Source: Erythrobacter sp. HI0063 (GTDB lineage: Bacteria; Pseudomonadota; Alphaproteobacteria; Sphingomonadales; Sphingomonadaceae). Taken from it: 64,000 bases of DNA. A program made the translations under genes and the position numbers. The notes under the pieces are model-generated. The model made no database searches. It saw nothing but the letters and a program-made list of their open reading frames with translations, and had not been told where the DNA came from. Position 1 is the first letter of the stretch. The number at the start of each line of letters is the position of its first letter. Of the stretch, positions 41,337-51,822 are shown in pieces. Location of the stretch: NCBI RefSeq assembly GCF_001635685.1, contig NZ_LWFF01000306.1, positions 1 through 64,000 on the forward strand. Direction: 5' to 3'.

Positions 41337-42374
41337 TCAGCGCCGCCCTCGGCGCGCCATTCCTGCCAGCGCCTGCGACAGCAGCAGTTCCGCCGCCTGA
41401 CTGTTCGCCAGAAGCTCGCGGTGCAATTCCACCAGCCGCGTCGTCAGCCTGTCGAGCCGCGCGCCCCGCCAGTAAGCGAGCTGGGTGCGGATATCGCGTT
41501 CTTCCTTGAAGAAGATGCCGAGCGAGGCCTTCTCGCCCCGATTGAGCTCGTCGAGATTCTGGCGTGGGCCGAGGCGGGCGGCGATCTTGGCGAGTTGCGC
41601 CGCGCGGCGTTCGAAGGCGAGTAGCAGGCCGACGGGATTGAGCGACACTTCGCGCATCCGCTTCAGCTCGCCCGCCAGTTTCGCCTGTTCGCCCGACAGC
41701 ACTGCGTTGACGAGCGGCATGAACCCGTCCTCTTCGCTGCTTGCGCCGATCGCGTCGAGATCCTCCGCGCTCGCCTGGCGCGGAGCCTGCGGCGCGGCAT
41801 CGAGATAGAGAGCGAGCTTGGTCACTTCCGACTGCGCCAGCCGCACGTCGAGGGCAGCGGCGCGCGCGATCCGCTGGGCCAGCGGGCCCGACAGAGTCAC
41901 GCCCGCCGCATCGCCCATCGCGCGGACCTGATCGGTGACGCTTTCCAGATTGGGGGGATAGAACATCGCCACCACCGCATCCTTGCGCTTTTCCAGCAGC
42001 TTGGCGGTGCGCGACTTGTCGGTGGCGGAAGTCGCGACGACGACGACCGGGCAGGCCTCGCCCGCGCCCATATCGCCCGTTTCGGTCAGAAGCTTGAGCG
42101 CGTCATGCGCTTCGTCCCCGGTAACGCGCGCATAGATATGGCGGGTGTCGCCGAACAGCGAGTTGGAACGCGCCTCGTCCCCCAGCAGCGCGGGATCGGC
42201 ACGCAATTGCGCGCCCGCCATTTCCACTCGCTCGCCCGCTTCCGGCAGCATTCCGATCAAGGCCTGGGCCGCCGCCGAAGCGCCCGCCTCGTCCTGTCCG
42301 CAGAAAAAGAAGATACCGGCGGTGCGCGCCGCACCCGGTGCCTTGGCGGCGAAATCCTTCTGAGTGAGCTTCAC
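41337..42374 (-). CDS. holA: DNA polymerase III, delta subunit
   Basis: A 345-residue HolA-type AAA+ relative that opens the sliding clamp. Visible parts are the N-terminal FFCGQDEAGASAAAQALI, YPPNLESVTDQVRAMG, LYLDAAPQ and the C-terminal collar helices. The start is GTG 42374, overlapping the lptE stop (GTGA). The leuS-lptE-holA order is a recurrent alphaproteobacterial arrangement, supporting the assignment. Confidence 0.88.
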   Translation of the reverse strand: MKLTQKDFAAKAPGAARTAGIFFFCGQDEAGASAAAQALIGMLPEAGERVEMAGAQLRADPALLGDEARSNSLFGDTRHIYARVTGDEAHDALKLLTETGDMGAGEACPVVVVATSATDKSRTAKLLEKRKDAVVAMFYPPNLESVTDQVRAMGDAAGVTLSGPLAQRIARAAALDVRLAQSEVTKLALYLDAAPQAPRQASAEDLDAIGASSEEDGFMPLVNAVLSGEQAKLAGELKRMREVSLNPVGLLLAFERRAAQLAKIAARLGPRQNLDELNRGEKASLGIFFKEERDIRTQLAYWRGARLDRLTTRLVELHRELLANSQAAELLLSQALAGMARRGRR

Positions 42375-42874
42375 TCGCCCGCTCGCGTGGTTCCTTCGCG
42401 CAATCGCAGGGCGACGCGCGTGACGATCCGGTCCGCGACCTCGCGCGAGAGGTTTTCGAGCGCGGTCTGTTCCGCCGCGATCACGGCATATTCGCTCGAC
42501 ACCACGTCGATCCCCGCATCGCTGCCCGCCGTCGCGTCGAGCAGGATTTCTCCGCTGGCGATATCGACCAATTGGTAACGCGCCCGCAGAGTCCGACGCT
42601 CGCGCGAAACCGTGTCGTCGCCCAGAATGCCGAGGCCTTCGAGCTGGTCGTCCAGCCGCACGTCTAGGCGATAGCGTGCCGCCGCATCGCTCGCCGCGCC
42701 AAACCTGTCGACCAGTTCGTTGCGCACCAGCCAGCCTGCACGACCGGGGATCGCGGGGACCTCCACCGCCGACAGGCCCCTTGCCACCGCGCCATTGCCC
42801 CCACCCGCATACATCGGCTGGAGGCCACATGCGGACAGAGCCACCAAGGCAAAAGAGGCGAAGAGCGCGCGCAT
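42371..42874 (-). CDS. lptE: LPS-assembly lipoprotein LptE
   Basis: A 167-residue lipoprotein with signal ASFALVALSAC and lipobox LSAC, followed by GLQPMYAGGG, the classical LptE start. It plugs LptD in the outer membrane. Its ATG shares a base with the leuS TGA, and its own TGA overlaps the holA GTG, so leuS-lptE-holA is one translationally coupled operon. Confidence 0.88.
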   Translation of the reverse strand: MRALFASFALVALSACGLQPMYAGGGNGAVARGLSAVEVPAIPGRAGWLVRNELVDRFGAASDAAARYRLDVRLDDQLEGLGILGDDTVSRERRTLRARYQLVDIASGEILLDATAGSDAGIDVVSSEYAVIAAEQTALENLSREVADRIVTRVALRLREGTTRAGE

Positions 42875-45414
42875 CAGGTGACGATATTCACCAGTCTGTC
42901 GGGCACCACAATCACTTTGCGGATCGCCGCCCCATCGATCGAGCGCTGGACCTTCTCGCTCGCCAGCGCCAGCTTTTCGAGATCGTCCTTCGACGCACCC
43001 TTGGGCGCGGTCAGCGTGTCGCGCAATTTGCCCATGTGCTGGACCGCGATGGTGACTTCGTCCTCGACCAGCAGAGCGGGATCGACCGTGGGCCAGGCGG
43101 CATCGGCGACGAGACCGCTTTCGCCCAGCGCCGCCCACGCCTCTTCCGCCAGATGCGGCATCATCGGCGCGACCAATTGCACCAGCGTGCGGATCGCGGC
43201 GCTGCGACTTGCCGAGGGTGCGGCCTTCTCCACCGCGCCGGTCAATTCGTAGATCCGCGCCACCGCCTTGTTGAAGCCGAGCGATTCGACGTCCGATGCC
43301 ACCGCTGCGATCGTTTGGTGCGTCTTGCGGTCGAGCGGCTTGTCCACGCCACTCGCTGCCCCGTCGAACTGACCGAACAGGCGCCACAGGCGGTGGACGA
43401 AGCGCGAGCAGCCTTCGATCCCCGCTTCCGACCATGGCAGATCGCGCTCGGGCGGGCTGTCGCTGAGCATGAACCAGCGCACCGCATCCGCGCCGTAGCG
43501 ATCGACGATCGTATCGGGATCGACGACGTTTTTCTTCGACTTCGACATCTTGATAACGCGGCCGAGCGCAAGCGGCGATCCGTCGGCCTTCAATATCGCG
43601 GTGTCGGTGCGGCGCTCCACTTCGTCGGGCGCGAAATAGAGGACGCGCCCCTTCTCGTCCGCGCGCTCATACGTCTCGTGCGTCACCATCCCTTGCGTGA
43701 ACAGCGAAGCGAAGGGCTCGGTCACGTCGATCAAGCCGATGCGATTGAGCGCACGCGTCCAGAAGCGGGCGTAGAGCAGGTGCAGGATCGCGTGCTCGAT
43801 CCCGCCGATATATTGTTCGACCGGCAGCCATTTGGCGATCTCGTCGCGGTCGAACGGCTTATCCGTGGGCTGACTGGCGAAGCGCAGGAAATACCAGCTC
43901 GAATCGACGAACGTGTCGAGCGTGTCGGTCTCGCGTACGGCCTTGCCGCCGCATCCGGGGCAATCGACATGCTTCCAGCTTTCGTGCCGTTCGAGCGGAT
44001 TGCCGGGCGTCTGAAAATCGACATCCTCTGGCAGAACGATCGGCAGGCTGGACTTCGGCGCCGGAACGACGCCGCACGCACCGCAATGGATGAAGGGGAT
44101 CGGCGTCCCCCAATAGCGCTGGCGCGAAACGCCCCAGTCGCGCAGGCGCCAGACGGTCTTGCCCTCGCCGCGACCCTGTTGCTCGATCCGCGAGATGATT
44201 TCGCGCTTGGCATCCTCCACGCTCATTCCGTCGAGGAAGTCGGAATTGACGATTACGCCCTCTCCGCTTTCCGCCTCGCCCTCGAACGTCTTGTCGGCCT
44301 CGGCGGCACTCGCCGCGACGACGCGCGGGATCGGGAGATCGTATTTGGTGGCGAATTCGAAGTCACGCTGGTCGTGGCCGGGCACGCCCATCACCGCGCC
44401 GGTGCCGTATCCCATCAGCACGAAATTCGCGATATAGACGGGCAGGTCCGCGCCGGTGAACGGGTGTTTCGCGGTGAGGCCCGTATCGAAGCCGAGCTTT
44501 TCCGCCGTCTCCAGCTCCGCCGCGGTCGTCCCGCCCTTCTTGCACAGAGCGATGAAATCGCGCGCCGCGTCAGTGTCGAGCGCCTGGGCCACCGGGTGAT
44601 CGGCGGCGACGGCGACGAAGCTCGCGCCGAAGATAGTATCAGGTCGGGTCGAATAGACCGCCAGCCTGCCACCGTCCGAAAGGTCGAAACTGAATTCCAG
44701 CCCCTGCGACTTGCCGATCCAGTTTTCCTGCATCAGCCGCACCTTGTCGGGCCAGTTTTCGAGACCCTCCAGCCCTTCGAGCAATTCCTCGGCGAAGTCG
44801 GTGATCTTCAGGAACCACTGCGACAATTTGCGTTTCTCGACTTCCGCGCCGCTGCGCCAGCCCTTGCCGTCGATCACTTGTTCGTTGGCGAGCACGGTCA
44901 TATCGACCGGGTCCCAATTGACCTCGCTCTCCTTACGATAGACGAGGCCCGCTTCGTACAGGTCGATGAACAGCGCCTGCTCGTGGCCGTAATAGTCGGG
45001 CTCGCAGGTCGCCAGCTCACGACTCCAGTCGAGGGCGAAGCCGAGGCGCTTCAGCTGCGCCTTCATGTGTTCGATATTGTCGCGGGTCCAGCCGCCGGGA
45101 TGGACGCCCTTTTCCATCGCGGCGTTTTCCGCCGGCATACCGAACGCGTCCCAGCCCATCGGATGCAACACTTCGTGCCCGGTCGCCTTCTTGTAGCGCG
45201 CGAGCACGTCGCCCATCGTGTAATTGCGGACATGGCCGATATGAATGCGCCCGCTGGGATAGGGGAACATCTCGAGCACATAGCTCTTCGGCTTGTCGCT
45301 ATTACTGTCGGCGCGGAAGGTTTGCGCCTCGTCCCATGCGGCCTGCCACTTGGTATCAGCCTGCGCGGGATCGAAGGGCGCCGTATGCCCCTGCCCGGTG
45401 CCCGTATCGTTCAT
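42874..45414 (-). CDS. leuS: Leucyl-tRNA synthetase
   Basis: The product is 846 residues, the usual class I LeuRS size. The HIGH motif appears as [19 protein letters not shown] as [14 protein letters not shown], and the zinc region as [16 protein letters not shown] with CPGCGGKA. The editing domain is intact ([29 protein letters not shown]). It charges tRNA-Leu. It is the first gene of the leuS-lptE-holA run, with a DUF3576 lipoprotein gene 31 bases upstream in the same direction. Confidence 0.96.
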   Translation of the reverse strand: MNDTGTGQGHTAPFDPAQADTKWQAAWDEAQTFRADSNSDKPKSYVLEMFPYPSGRIHIGHVRNYTMGDVLARYKKATGHEVLHPMGWDAFGMPAENAAMEKGVHPGGWTRDNIEHMKAQLKRLGFALDWSRELATCEPDYYGHEQALFIDLYEAGLVYRKESEVNWDPVDMTVLANEQVIDGKGWRSGAEVEKRKLSQWFLKITDFAEELLEGLEGLENWPDKVRLMQENWIGKSQGLEFSFDLSDGGRLAVYSTRPDTIFGASFVAVAADHPVAQALDTDAARDFIALCKKGGTTAAELETAEKLGFDTGLTAKHPFTGADLPVYIANFVLMGYGTGAVMGVPGHDQRDFEFATKYDLPIPRVVAASAAEADKTFEGEAESGEGVIVNSDFLDGMSVEDAKREIISRIEQQGRGEGKTVWRLRDWGVSRQRYWGTPIPFIHCGACGVVPAPKSSLPIVLPEDVDFQTPGNPLERHESWKHVDCPGCGGKAVRETDTLDTFVDSSWYFLRFASQPTDKPFDRDEIAKWLPVEQYIGGIEHAILHLLYARFWTRALNRIGLIDVTEPFASLFTQGMVTHETYERADEKGRVLYFAPDEVERRTDTAILKADGSPLALGRVIKMSKSKKNVVDPDTIVDRYGADAVRWFMLSDSPPERDLPWSEAGIEGCSRFVHRLWRLFGQFDGAASGVDKPLDRKTHQTIAAVASDVESLGFNKAVARIYELTGAVEKAAPSASRSAAIRTLVQLVAPMMPHLAEEAWAALGESGLVADAAWPTVDPALLVEDEVTIAVQHMGKLRDTLTAPKGASKDDLEKLALASEKVQRSIDGAAIRKVIVVPDRLVNIVT

Positions 45415-45445
45415 CGCGTGCCCCTGCGAGTTCTAGTGCGAGGTT

Positions 45446-45898
45446 TCAGCCGGCGATCGTCTGGCGGCGGAATTCGCGCGCCTTCGTCAGGATGATGTCT
45501 TCCAGCTTCTGGACCGTGGCGGCCTGAACCGGCGCATCGACCCAGCTATTGCCCTGTGCGACCTGGCGGCTGGCGGCGACGCGCAGCGCATCGGCGCGCA
45601 GATCGGTGTCGAGGATGGTGACGGTCATCTTGACCCGCTCGCCGGGATTGGACGGATTGGCATACCAGTCGGTCACGATCACGCCGCCCGCGCTGTCCGC
45701 CTGGAGCAGCGGCGCGAAGCTCACCGTTTCGAGCGCGGCGCGCCACAGATAGCTGTTCACCCCGATGGTGTTGACCTGCGCCGCGGCGAGATCGGCGACC
45801 GGACGGTCACGTCCGCCGCAGGCGGCGAGCGCCGCGGTGGTGCCCAGCAGCAGAGCGGCGCGGGCGAGAATGCGGGGAGAGGCGAAGGGACGGGTCAT
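45446..45898 (-). CDS. DUF3576 domain lipoprotein
   Basis: A 150-residue lipoprotein (LLLGTTAALAAC, lipobox LAAC) of the DUF3576 family. The family core is seen in GVNSYLWRAALETVSFAPL, GGVIVTDWYANP and ILDTDLRADALRV. Members sit next to leuS and lptE in many alphaproteobacteria, pointing to an envelope role, but none is known to me biochemically. The start 45898 is chosen over an upstream open frame that lacks a signal peptide. Confidence 0.85.
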   Translation of the reverse strand: MTRPFASPRILARAALLLGTTAALAACGGRDRPVADLAAAQVNTIGVNSYLWRAALETVSFAPLLQADSAGGVIVTDWYANPSNPGERVKMTVTILDTDLRADALRVAASRQVAQGNSWVDAPVQAATVQKLEDIILTKAREFRRQTIAG

Positions 45899-46230
45899 GC
45901 TGATCCTTGGTCTGTCGGTCGGACGCTTTTGAGACCCGGGCTCTATAGCCGGGGTGGCGAGGGGAGCAAGCTTTGGGGCGCACGCATCGTTGAGCGCAGG
46001 CATGCTTTCATGACCCGTATCGCCGTGAACCGATTGTGAATTTCGCTGCCCGGCAACTTCCGAACGACTCGCAATTCCTATCCGTTTTCCGGCACCGGTC
46101 CGCTGCGACCTGTTGAACCCACGCAACACCTTGGGCGCCATGTAGCTGCCGTTAAAGGATTCGGCTGGCGGTGTGCGACGGGGCTTCCTATCCAACGAGT
46201 CGCAAAGGATTGCCGGGCAAGGGTTTTTAA

Positions 46231-46258
46231 GGAACCGTTCAGCCCTCCCGGCGTCTAA
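46231..46258 (+). promoter_or_regulatory. Candidate ECF sigma promoter
   Basis: GGAACC (46231-46236) and GCGTCTAA (46251-46258) are separated by about 15 bases. This matches the common ECF layout GGAAC-N16-CGTC and recalls the envelope-stress sigma-E form (TCTAA). The start codon of the secreted protein is 76 bases downstream. The general-stress EcfG sigma would prefer CGTT, so an envelope ECF factor is more likely. Confidence 0.5.
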
Positions 46259-46280
46259 GCCAATGGTGCCTGAAATTTCG

Positions 46281-46317
46281 CCGATGGCGGATCAAATTCG
46301 GGTAACGGGGCCATCGG
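46281..46317 (+). promoter_or_regulatory. Leader hairpin before the secreted protein gene
   Basis: CCGATGGC (46281-46288) and GCCATCGG (46310-46317) form a perfect 8-bp stem with a 21-base loop, ending 3 bases before the Shine-Dalgarno region GGAGAGAAG (46321 onward). It could tune translation or mRNA stability. Confidence 0.35.
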
Positions 46318-46333
46318 GGTGGAGAGAAGAACC

Positions 46334-47116
46334 GTGACGAGCAAGCGGCATGGCAGCACCGGCAAGGGACGTTTCGGTCCCGCTGTGCTCGTGGCCGCAG
46401 GACTCGGTCTCGCGCTCCCCGCCGCTGCCGCGCTCGCCGTCGGCCAGGCGTCTGTGGCGCACAGCGCGTCCCTCTCCGACGAATCGCTCGAATTCCTGCC
46501 TTTCACGCCCGCACGACTCGATCCGGGTCTGGTTCGCGAAGTCGCGTCCACCATCGGTGTCGATGCTTTGCGGTTCACGCCCGCCGCCCGCCCGGCTCGC
46601 AAGGATCGCACTCTGACCGTGGCAGTGCGCGTCGACGATGCGACCGCCCGCGCCATTTCGGTGCGCAAGCCGCTGGAGCGCGTGAGCGAGGCGGGCATCG
46701 GTATGGGCAGCGGCATCGGATCCGTCGCGGTAGAACCTACTCGCTACAATCTCGGCATTGCGCGCGGGTATCAGGGCTTCGCTCAGCCGAAGCCGGTCGA
46801 TCTGCCTGTCGGCGTTCGCGACCTGACCATGCCCGATCTCGAGCGGTTCTCGCTTGAATCCGGCGGCAAGGACAAGCCCGACCGCTTCCAGCCGCGCGTT
46901 GCGCTCGAATCGGCGCAGCCCAGCGGCCCGGTGCCGCGCGCATCGGGATCGCGCAGCGGGCGGAGCGTCGATGTGGGCGGTGCCTATCGGGTGGTCGGCA
47001 ATCTCAACGTGACCGCAGGCGTCCGCCTTTCGCAGGAAAGCGACCGCCTCACTCCGCTGACCGACGGTGTCGAAGACAGCCAGGCGGTTTACGTCGGGAC
47101 GCAGCTGCGTTTCTGA
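46334..47116 (+). CDS. Secreted protein with outer-membrane-like C-terminus, function unknown
   Basis: A 260-residue protein with signal peptide (GPAVLVAAGLGLALPAAAALA). The middle is Pro/Arg-rich. The last 50 residues look like two or three amphipathic beta strands (SVDVGGAYRVVGNLNVT, VTAGVRLSQES, AVYVGTQLRF) ending in Phe, as outer-membrane beta proteins do. There are too few strands for a full barrel, so it may be barrel-related or only resemble one. GTG 46334 follows GGAGAGAAG; GTG 46319 is the alternative. An ECF-like promoter precedes it. Confidence 0.65.
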   Translation: MTSKRHGSTGKGRFGPAVLVAAGLGLALPAAAALAVGQASVAHSASLSDESLEFLPFTPARLDPGLVREVASTIGVDALRFTPAARPARKDRTLTVAVRVDDATARAISVRKPLERVSEAGIGMGSGIGSVAVEPTRYNLGIARGYQGFAQPKPVDLPVGVRDLTMPDLERFSLESGGKDKPDRFQPRVALESAQPSGPVPRASGSRSGRSVDVGGAYRVVGNLNVTAGVRLSQESDRLTPLTDGVEDSQAVYVGTQLRF

Positions 47117-47164
47117 CCTGACGCTTCTTGCGTCCGGTCCGCGATTTGGGCCGCTAATTTTTCG

Positions 47165-47176
47165 AAATACGTATTT
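47165..47176 (+). promoter_or_regulatory. Perfect 12-bp palindrome AAATACGTATTT
   Basis: It lies in the 173-base gap before the acetoacetyl-CoA reductase gene, about 115 bases before its start. It is AT-rich in a GC-rich neighbourhood and perfectly symmetric, as expected of a dimeric regulator site. The regulator is unknown. Confidence 0.3.
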
Positions 47177-47289
47177 ATCCGGCTCCGCGCGACAATCCCG
47201 GTTGTGACGTGCGCGCGCCTGCGCCTAAGGTCTTCCTGACGCTACGGAAATGCAAGGCCGACGGCCTCGTACAGCAAGGGAGAGCGCGA

Positions 47290-48012
47290 ATGGGAAGAGT
47301 GGCCATTGTAACGGGCGGAACGCGCGGCATCGGCAAGGCGATCTGCGAGCATCTTCGCGAGGACGGCTTCACCGTCGTCGCCAATTACGCAGGCAATTCA
47401 GAAGCCGCGCAACGCTTTACCGACGAGACCGGGATCAAGGCCTATCGCTTCGACGTGGGCGATCACGAGGCGGTGATCGAAGGCTGCAAGCAGATCGAAA
47501 GCGAAGTCGGCCCGATCGACGCGGTGGTCAACAATGCCGGCATCACGCGCGACGGCACGCTGCTGAAAATGACCTACGAGGACTGGCAGGATGTGATGCG
47601 CATCAATCTCGGCGGCTGCTTCAACCTCGCCAAGGCGACCTTCGAAGGGATGAAGGAGCGTGGCTGGGGCCGGATCGTTAATATCGGCTCGATCAACGGC
47701 CAGGCCGGACAATACGGCCAGGTGAACTACGCTGCGGCCAAATCCGGCATTCACGGCTTCACCAAGGCGCTCGCGCAGGAAGGCGCGCGCTACAAGATCA
47801 CCGTCAACGCGATCGCGCCCGGCTATATCGACACAGACATGGTCGCCGCCGTGCCCGAACCGGTGCTGGAAAAGATCGTCGCCAAGATCCCGGTCGGCCG
47901 CCTCGGCCAAGCGAGCGAAATCGCGCGCGGCGTGAGCTTCCTGTGCAGCGAGGAAGCGGGCTTCGTCACCGGATCGACCATGAGCATAAACGGCGGCCAG
48001 CATATGTATTGA
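47290..48012 (+). CDS. phaB: Acetoacetyl-CoA reductase (SDR family)
   Basis: A 240-residue short-chain dehydrogenase. Its NADPH site is VTGGTRGIGKAI, NNAGITRDGTLLKM follows, and the catalytic Ser-Tyr-Lys are in IGSINGQAGQYGQVNYAAAK. QYGQVNY and the ending SINGGQHMY are typical of PhaB, which makes (R)-3-hydroxybutyryl-CoA for PHB; FabG is the main alternative. AAGGGAGAG precedes the start. It lies 20 kb from the other PHA genes. A complex RNA fold begins right at the stop. Confidence 0.87.
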   Translation: MGRVAIVTGGTRGIGKAICEHLREDGFTVVANYAGNSEAAQRFTDETGIKAYRFDVGDHEAVIEGCKQIESEVGPIDAVVNNAGITRDGTLLKMTYEDWQDVMRINLGGCFNLAKATFEGMKERGWGRIVNIGSINGQAGQYGQVNYAAAKSGIHGFTKALAQEGARYKITVNAIAPGYIDTDMVAAVPEPVLEKIVAKIPVGRLGQASEIARGVSFLCSEEAGFVTGSTMSINGGQHMY

Positions 48013-48143
48013 CGATGGCAGGCGAGCAGGCCCGCCCTGCTCGCCGCTGGCGCCACCGGCGCCAGCCATCGGCTCGGCCAGCCGGTCGGCGGGCCTGGCC
48101 CGTCGAGCCGGTCTGACGTCAGGGCGGCGGCTTCGCCGTCGCC
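48013..48143. other. Gap packed with inverted repeats, including a three-way-junction fold
   Basis: CGATGGC (48013-48019) pairs with GCCATCG (48065-48071) and encloses two perfect hairpins: GCGAGCAGG/CCTGCTCGC (48022-48044) and CTGGCGCC/GGCGCCAG (48047-48065). A nested stem GGCTCG/CGAGCC (48071-48109), the palindrome CTGACGTCAG (48113-48122) and a 10-bp hairpin from 48123 into the next gene's end follow. There is no T-tract. It may terminate both convergent genes, or be a repeat element. Confidence 0.45.
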
Positions 48144-49124
48144 CTATCGCTCCGTGGTCCCCGGACCGCCCCCCGCCCGCTCCGGCATGTCCGAATCGGG
48201 CGCCATCGGATCGACGCAGACTCGCGCCATGAGCGGCAAATGATCCGATCCGACATCCTCGCCGATCTCCAGCCGCTCCACCTTCACGCCGTCCTTCACC
48301 ATGATCTGGTCGAGCGGCCATCCCAGCCAGGCGTAATCCGCCGGAAAGCTTGCAAAGCTGCCGCGCCCCGCACGCGGGTCGAGGAAGTTGCCTTCCTCGC
48401 GAAACCGTTCGGTCGTACGCGACCAGGGAACGTCGTTGAAATCGCCGATCGCGAGCACGTTGCCGATCCCGTCTGGCGTCTTCGCGCCGGCGCGGGCGAT
48501 ATTGGCATCGCGCTGCTGGGTGTTCTCGCCGGGACGCGGCGGGCGTGGATGCAGGCCGACCAGTTCGAAGCGCGCTCCATCTCCCATCCGCAAAGTGGCG
48601 TAGAGCGTAGGCGTGTTGCTGGAGGTGTTCGCCACCATCCGCGCCCGCTCGACCTCCAGATTGGTGGCGAAAATCATCCCGTAGGTGTTCTCAAGCGGCC
48701 GGGCCAGGCGATAGCCATAGCGCGCCAGCTGCGGTTCGAGCGCACGCAGCCAGTCGCCATTCGTTTCCATCAGCAACAGGATATCGGGCCGGGTTCGCTC
48801 GATCAGCGAGGCGGTGCGCGCATAGTCCTCGTTCGACTGAAGGACATTGAAAGAAAGAACCTCGGCGCAACTCATCCCGCTCACCTCGTCCGGCAGCGGC
48901 ACCTGCGTGGAGGCAAGCGCCGTATAGGGCCACATACGCGCCAGATTGATGACTGCGCTGGCTGCGAACAGTCCCACCGCAATCCATTTGCCCCGCCCGG
49001 CGAACAGCGCGGCCAGCACGCCCAGAAGGGCCGCAAGATAGATCGCAGGCTCGCGCACGAAGTCAAGCATGCGCACGATCCCGCGATTGGTCGGCCACAA
49101 GGATACCAGCGCGAGCGCCAGCAT
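48144..49124 (-). CDS. Endonuclease/exonuclease/phosphatase (EEP) family membrane protein
   Basis: The product is 326 residues. Two to three N-terminal hydrophobic helices (to about residue 65) anchor an EEP catalytic domain with VLSFNVLQSNEDYA, LLLMETNGDW, GLHPRPPRPGE, AIGDFNDVPWS and GSDHLPLMARV. Related membrane EEP proteins are often called endonucleases, but phosphodiesterase or phosphatase activity is equally possible; the active site faces the periplasm by topology. ATG 49124 lacks a Shine-Dalgarno, and the frame is open about 20 codons upstream without a standard start. Confidence 0.8.
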   Translation of the reverse strand: MLALALVSLWPTNRGIVRMLDFVREPAIYLAALLGVLAALFAGRGKWIAVGLFAASAVINLARMWPYTALASTQVPLPDEVSGMSCAEVLSFNVLQSNEDYARTASLIERTRPDILLLMETNGDWLRALEPQLARYGYRLARPLENTYGMIFATNLEVERARMVANTSSNTPTLYATLRMGDGARFELVGLHPRPPRPGENTQQRDANIARAGAKTPDGIGNVLAIGDFNDVPWSRTTERFREEGNFLDPRAGRGSFASFPADYAWLGWPLDQIMVKDGVKVERLEIGEDVGSDHLPLMARVCVDPMAPDSDMPERAGGGPGTTER

Positions 49125-49303
49125 GATTGCGGCGAACCCGATGGCGATTTTCGCTCCGGTATCGATCTTACGGATGTCTGCGTCCCCCTAATGACTAGGG
49201 CTCCCTAACGAGACACGCCCGAACGGTCCATCGCCGTGAATTCAGGACCGTCCGGGCGCACGCGTCGTTGGTGTCATGAATCACGACGAAAAGGATCGCC
49301 CGA

Positions 49304-50701
<1,398 letters not shown>

Positions 50702-51451
50702 TCACTCGATAATGTAGGAGACCACACGCCACGCGCCGCCTTCGTGCTCCAGCGTGACCGTCTCGACCGCGTCGGGCTTGCCGCTGAAATCGGTCCGGAA
50801 TGTGACCACGCGATAGCCGTTCGGCGGCGCATAGACCTCCTGATAGCCCGTCGCTTCGCGTGAGGAGACAGCACCGAGCGGGACGCGGACCTGATCGGAC
50901 GCATCGCTCCATATCTTGAGCGTGTTTCGGCTGCGGAACTGCGACCCGGTCGCCGCGTAGCTCGCCTCCCAGTCATAGGCATCGACATCGGCGAGAAATT
51001 CGCGCGCCGCGGCTTCGGTCGCATGGTCGAGGGCGACCTTCTCAGCAGAGCTGTCGGGAGGGGTTGGGTCATGGGTGATCCCGGACCCGGCGAGGGCAAG
51101 GGCGGCAAGAGCGATGAAAGCTGACATGGCGACTAGGCCTCCGATTATGCGTCGGCGTCCGGGGCGGGCGCCGTTCGATGCATCGGTTCCTGCTCCCGCC
51201 CCGCCTGCCGAAGCATCCCCCAAACTCTCGCCTGCAAGAAATTCGGGGCCTTCGTCGGCGAGCAGAAGCCGCGCGGCTTCCTTGCTGCTGGTGACGCCCA
51301 GCTTGCGCCGCGCATCGCGGAGCCGCCCGTTCACCGTATGCACCGAAAGGTCGAGCGCGCGGGCCGAGGATTTCGCATCGTGCCCGCGCAGGATAAGCCG
51401 CAGCGTCTCCTTCTCCTTCGGCGTCAGCGCATCGGTCGCATCCTCGCTCAT
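50702..51451 (-). CDS. Membrane-anchored LuxR-type regulator with DUF4019 domain
   Basis: The product is 249 residues. The N-terminal 65 residues are a GerE/LuxR helix-turn-helix (LTPKEKETLRLILRGHDAKS, NGRLRDARRKLGV) without a receiver domain. A single membrane helix (GGLVAMSAFIALAALALAG) follows near residue 105. The C-terminal 110 residues match DUF4019 (FLADVDAYDWEASYAATG, VTLEHEGGAWRVVSYIIE) and should be periplasmic. It looks like a one-component sensor that controls genes from the membrane, in the manner of ToxR or CadC but with a LuxR head. Its target is unknown; the divergent RHH gene is a candidate. Confidence 0.82.
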   Translation of the reverse strand: MSEDATDALTPKEKETLRLILRGHDAKSSARALDLSVHTVNGRLRDARRKLGVTSSKEAARLLLADEGPEFLAGESLGDASAGGAGAGTDASNGARPGRRRIIGGLVAMSAFIALAALALAGSGITHDPTPPDSSAEKVALDHATEAAAREFLADVDAYDWEASYAATGSQFRSRNTLKIWSDASDQVRVPLGAVSSREATGYQEVYAPPNGYRVVTFRTDFSGKPDAVETVTLEHEGGAWRVVSYIIE

Positions 51452-51537
51452 CGGTTCGGGATAGGCCCGCGCGGGCAGGCGCCGCCACCCCAAAAAATTG
51501 GTATGTGCGCCATGCCACCGCCGGTTAGGATGGGGCG

Positions 51538-51822
51538 ATGGACATTCCCTATCATCCGCCCGTCAAACGCTCGTTGGCGATCCACGGGCACCGCACCTCG
51601 ATCAGCCTCGAGCCGATATTCTGGGACCTGCTGAAGCGCGCGGCAAAGGATGAAGGCGTGGCTCTCGCCGCTCTGGTCGCGCGCATCGATGCCGAGCGGA
51701 TCCAGGCCCAAACCCCGCCGGGCCTCGCGGGCGCGCTGCGCGTCTGGCTGGTGGCGCGGATCATCGCCGGTTCATCGAGCGAAGCGGATTTCAGCGGTGC
51801 GATCGGGGAGATCGAAGGATGA
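51538..51822 (+). CDS. Ribbon-helix-helix domain protein
   Basis: A 94-residue protein of the RHH_4 type: KRSLAIHGHRTSISLEPIFWDLL gives the DNA-facing beta strand and first helix, described here in two parts (KRSLAIHGHRTSISL and EPIFWDLL), followed by VALAALVARIDAE and LRVWLVARII. The family is typical of alphaproteobacteria and presumed to bind DNA. Its TGA overlaps the ATG of the following lipoprotein hydrolase (ATGA). Confidence 0.85.
   Translation: MDIPYHPPVKRSLAIHGHRTSISLEPIFWDLLKRAAKDEGVALAALVARIDAERIQAQTPPGLAGALRVWLVARIIAGSSSEADFSGAIGEIEG

Larger units (their letters stand above)
45899..46333. other. 435-base gap with an ECF-like promoter and a 5' UTR hairpin
   Basis: No believable gene or tRNA is present. 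The right part holds the promoter at 46231-46258 and the hairpin at 46281-46317 that precede the secreted-protein gene. The left part must hold the promoter of the DUF3576-leuS operon on the other strand; I could not pick out its boxes. Confidence 0.5.

Noticed and set aside
42676-45495. 939-residue open frame opposite leuS
   Set aside because: Antisense shadow of a certain tRNA synthetase gene.
45899-46230. tRNA or riboswitch in the long gap
   Set aside because: No cloverleaf, T-loop motif or known riboswitch core could be found.
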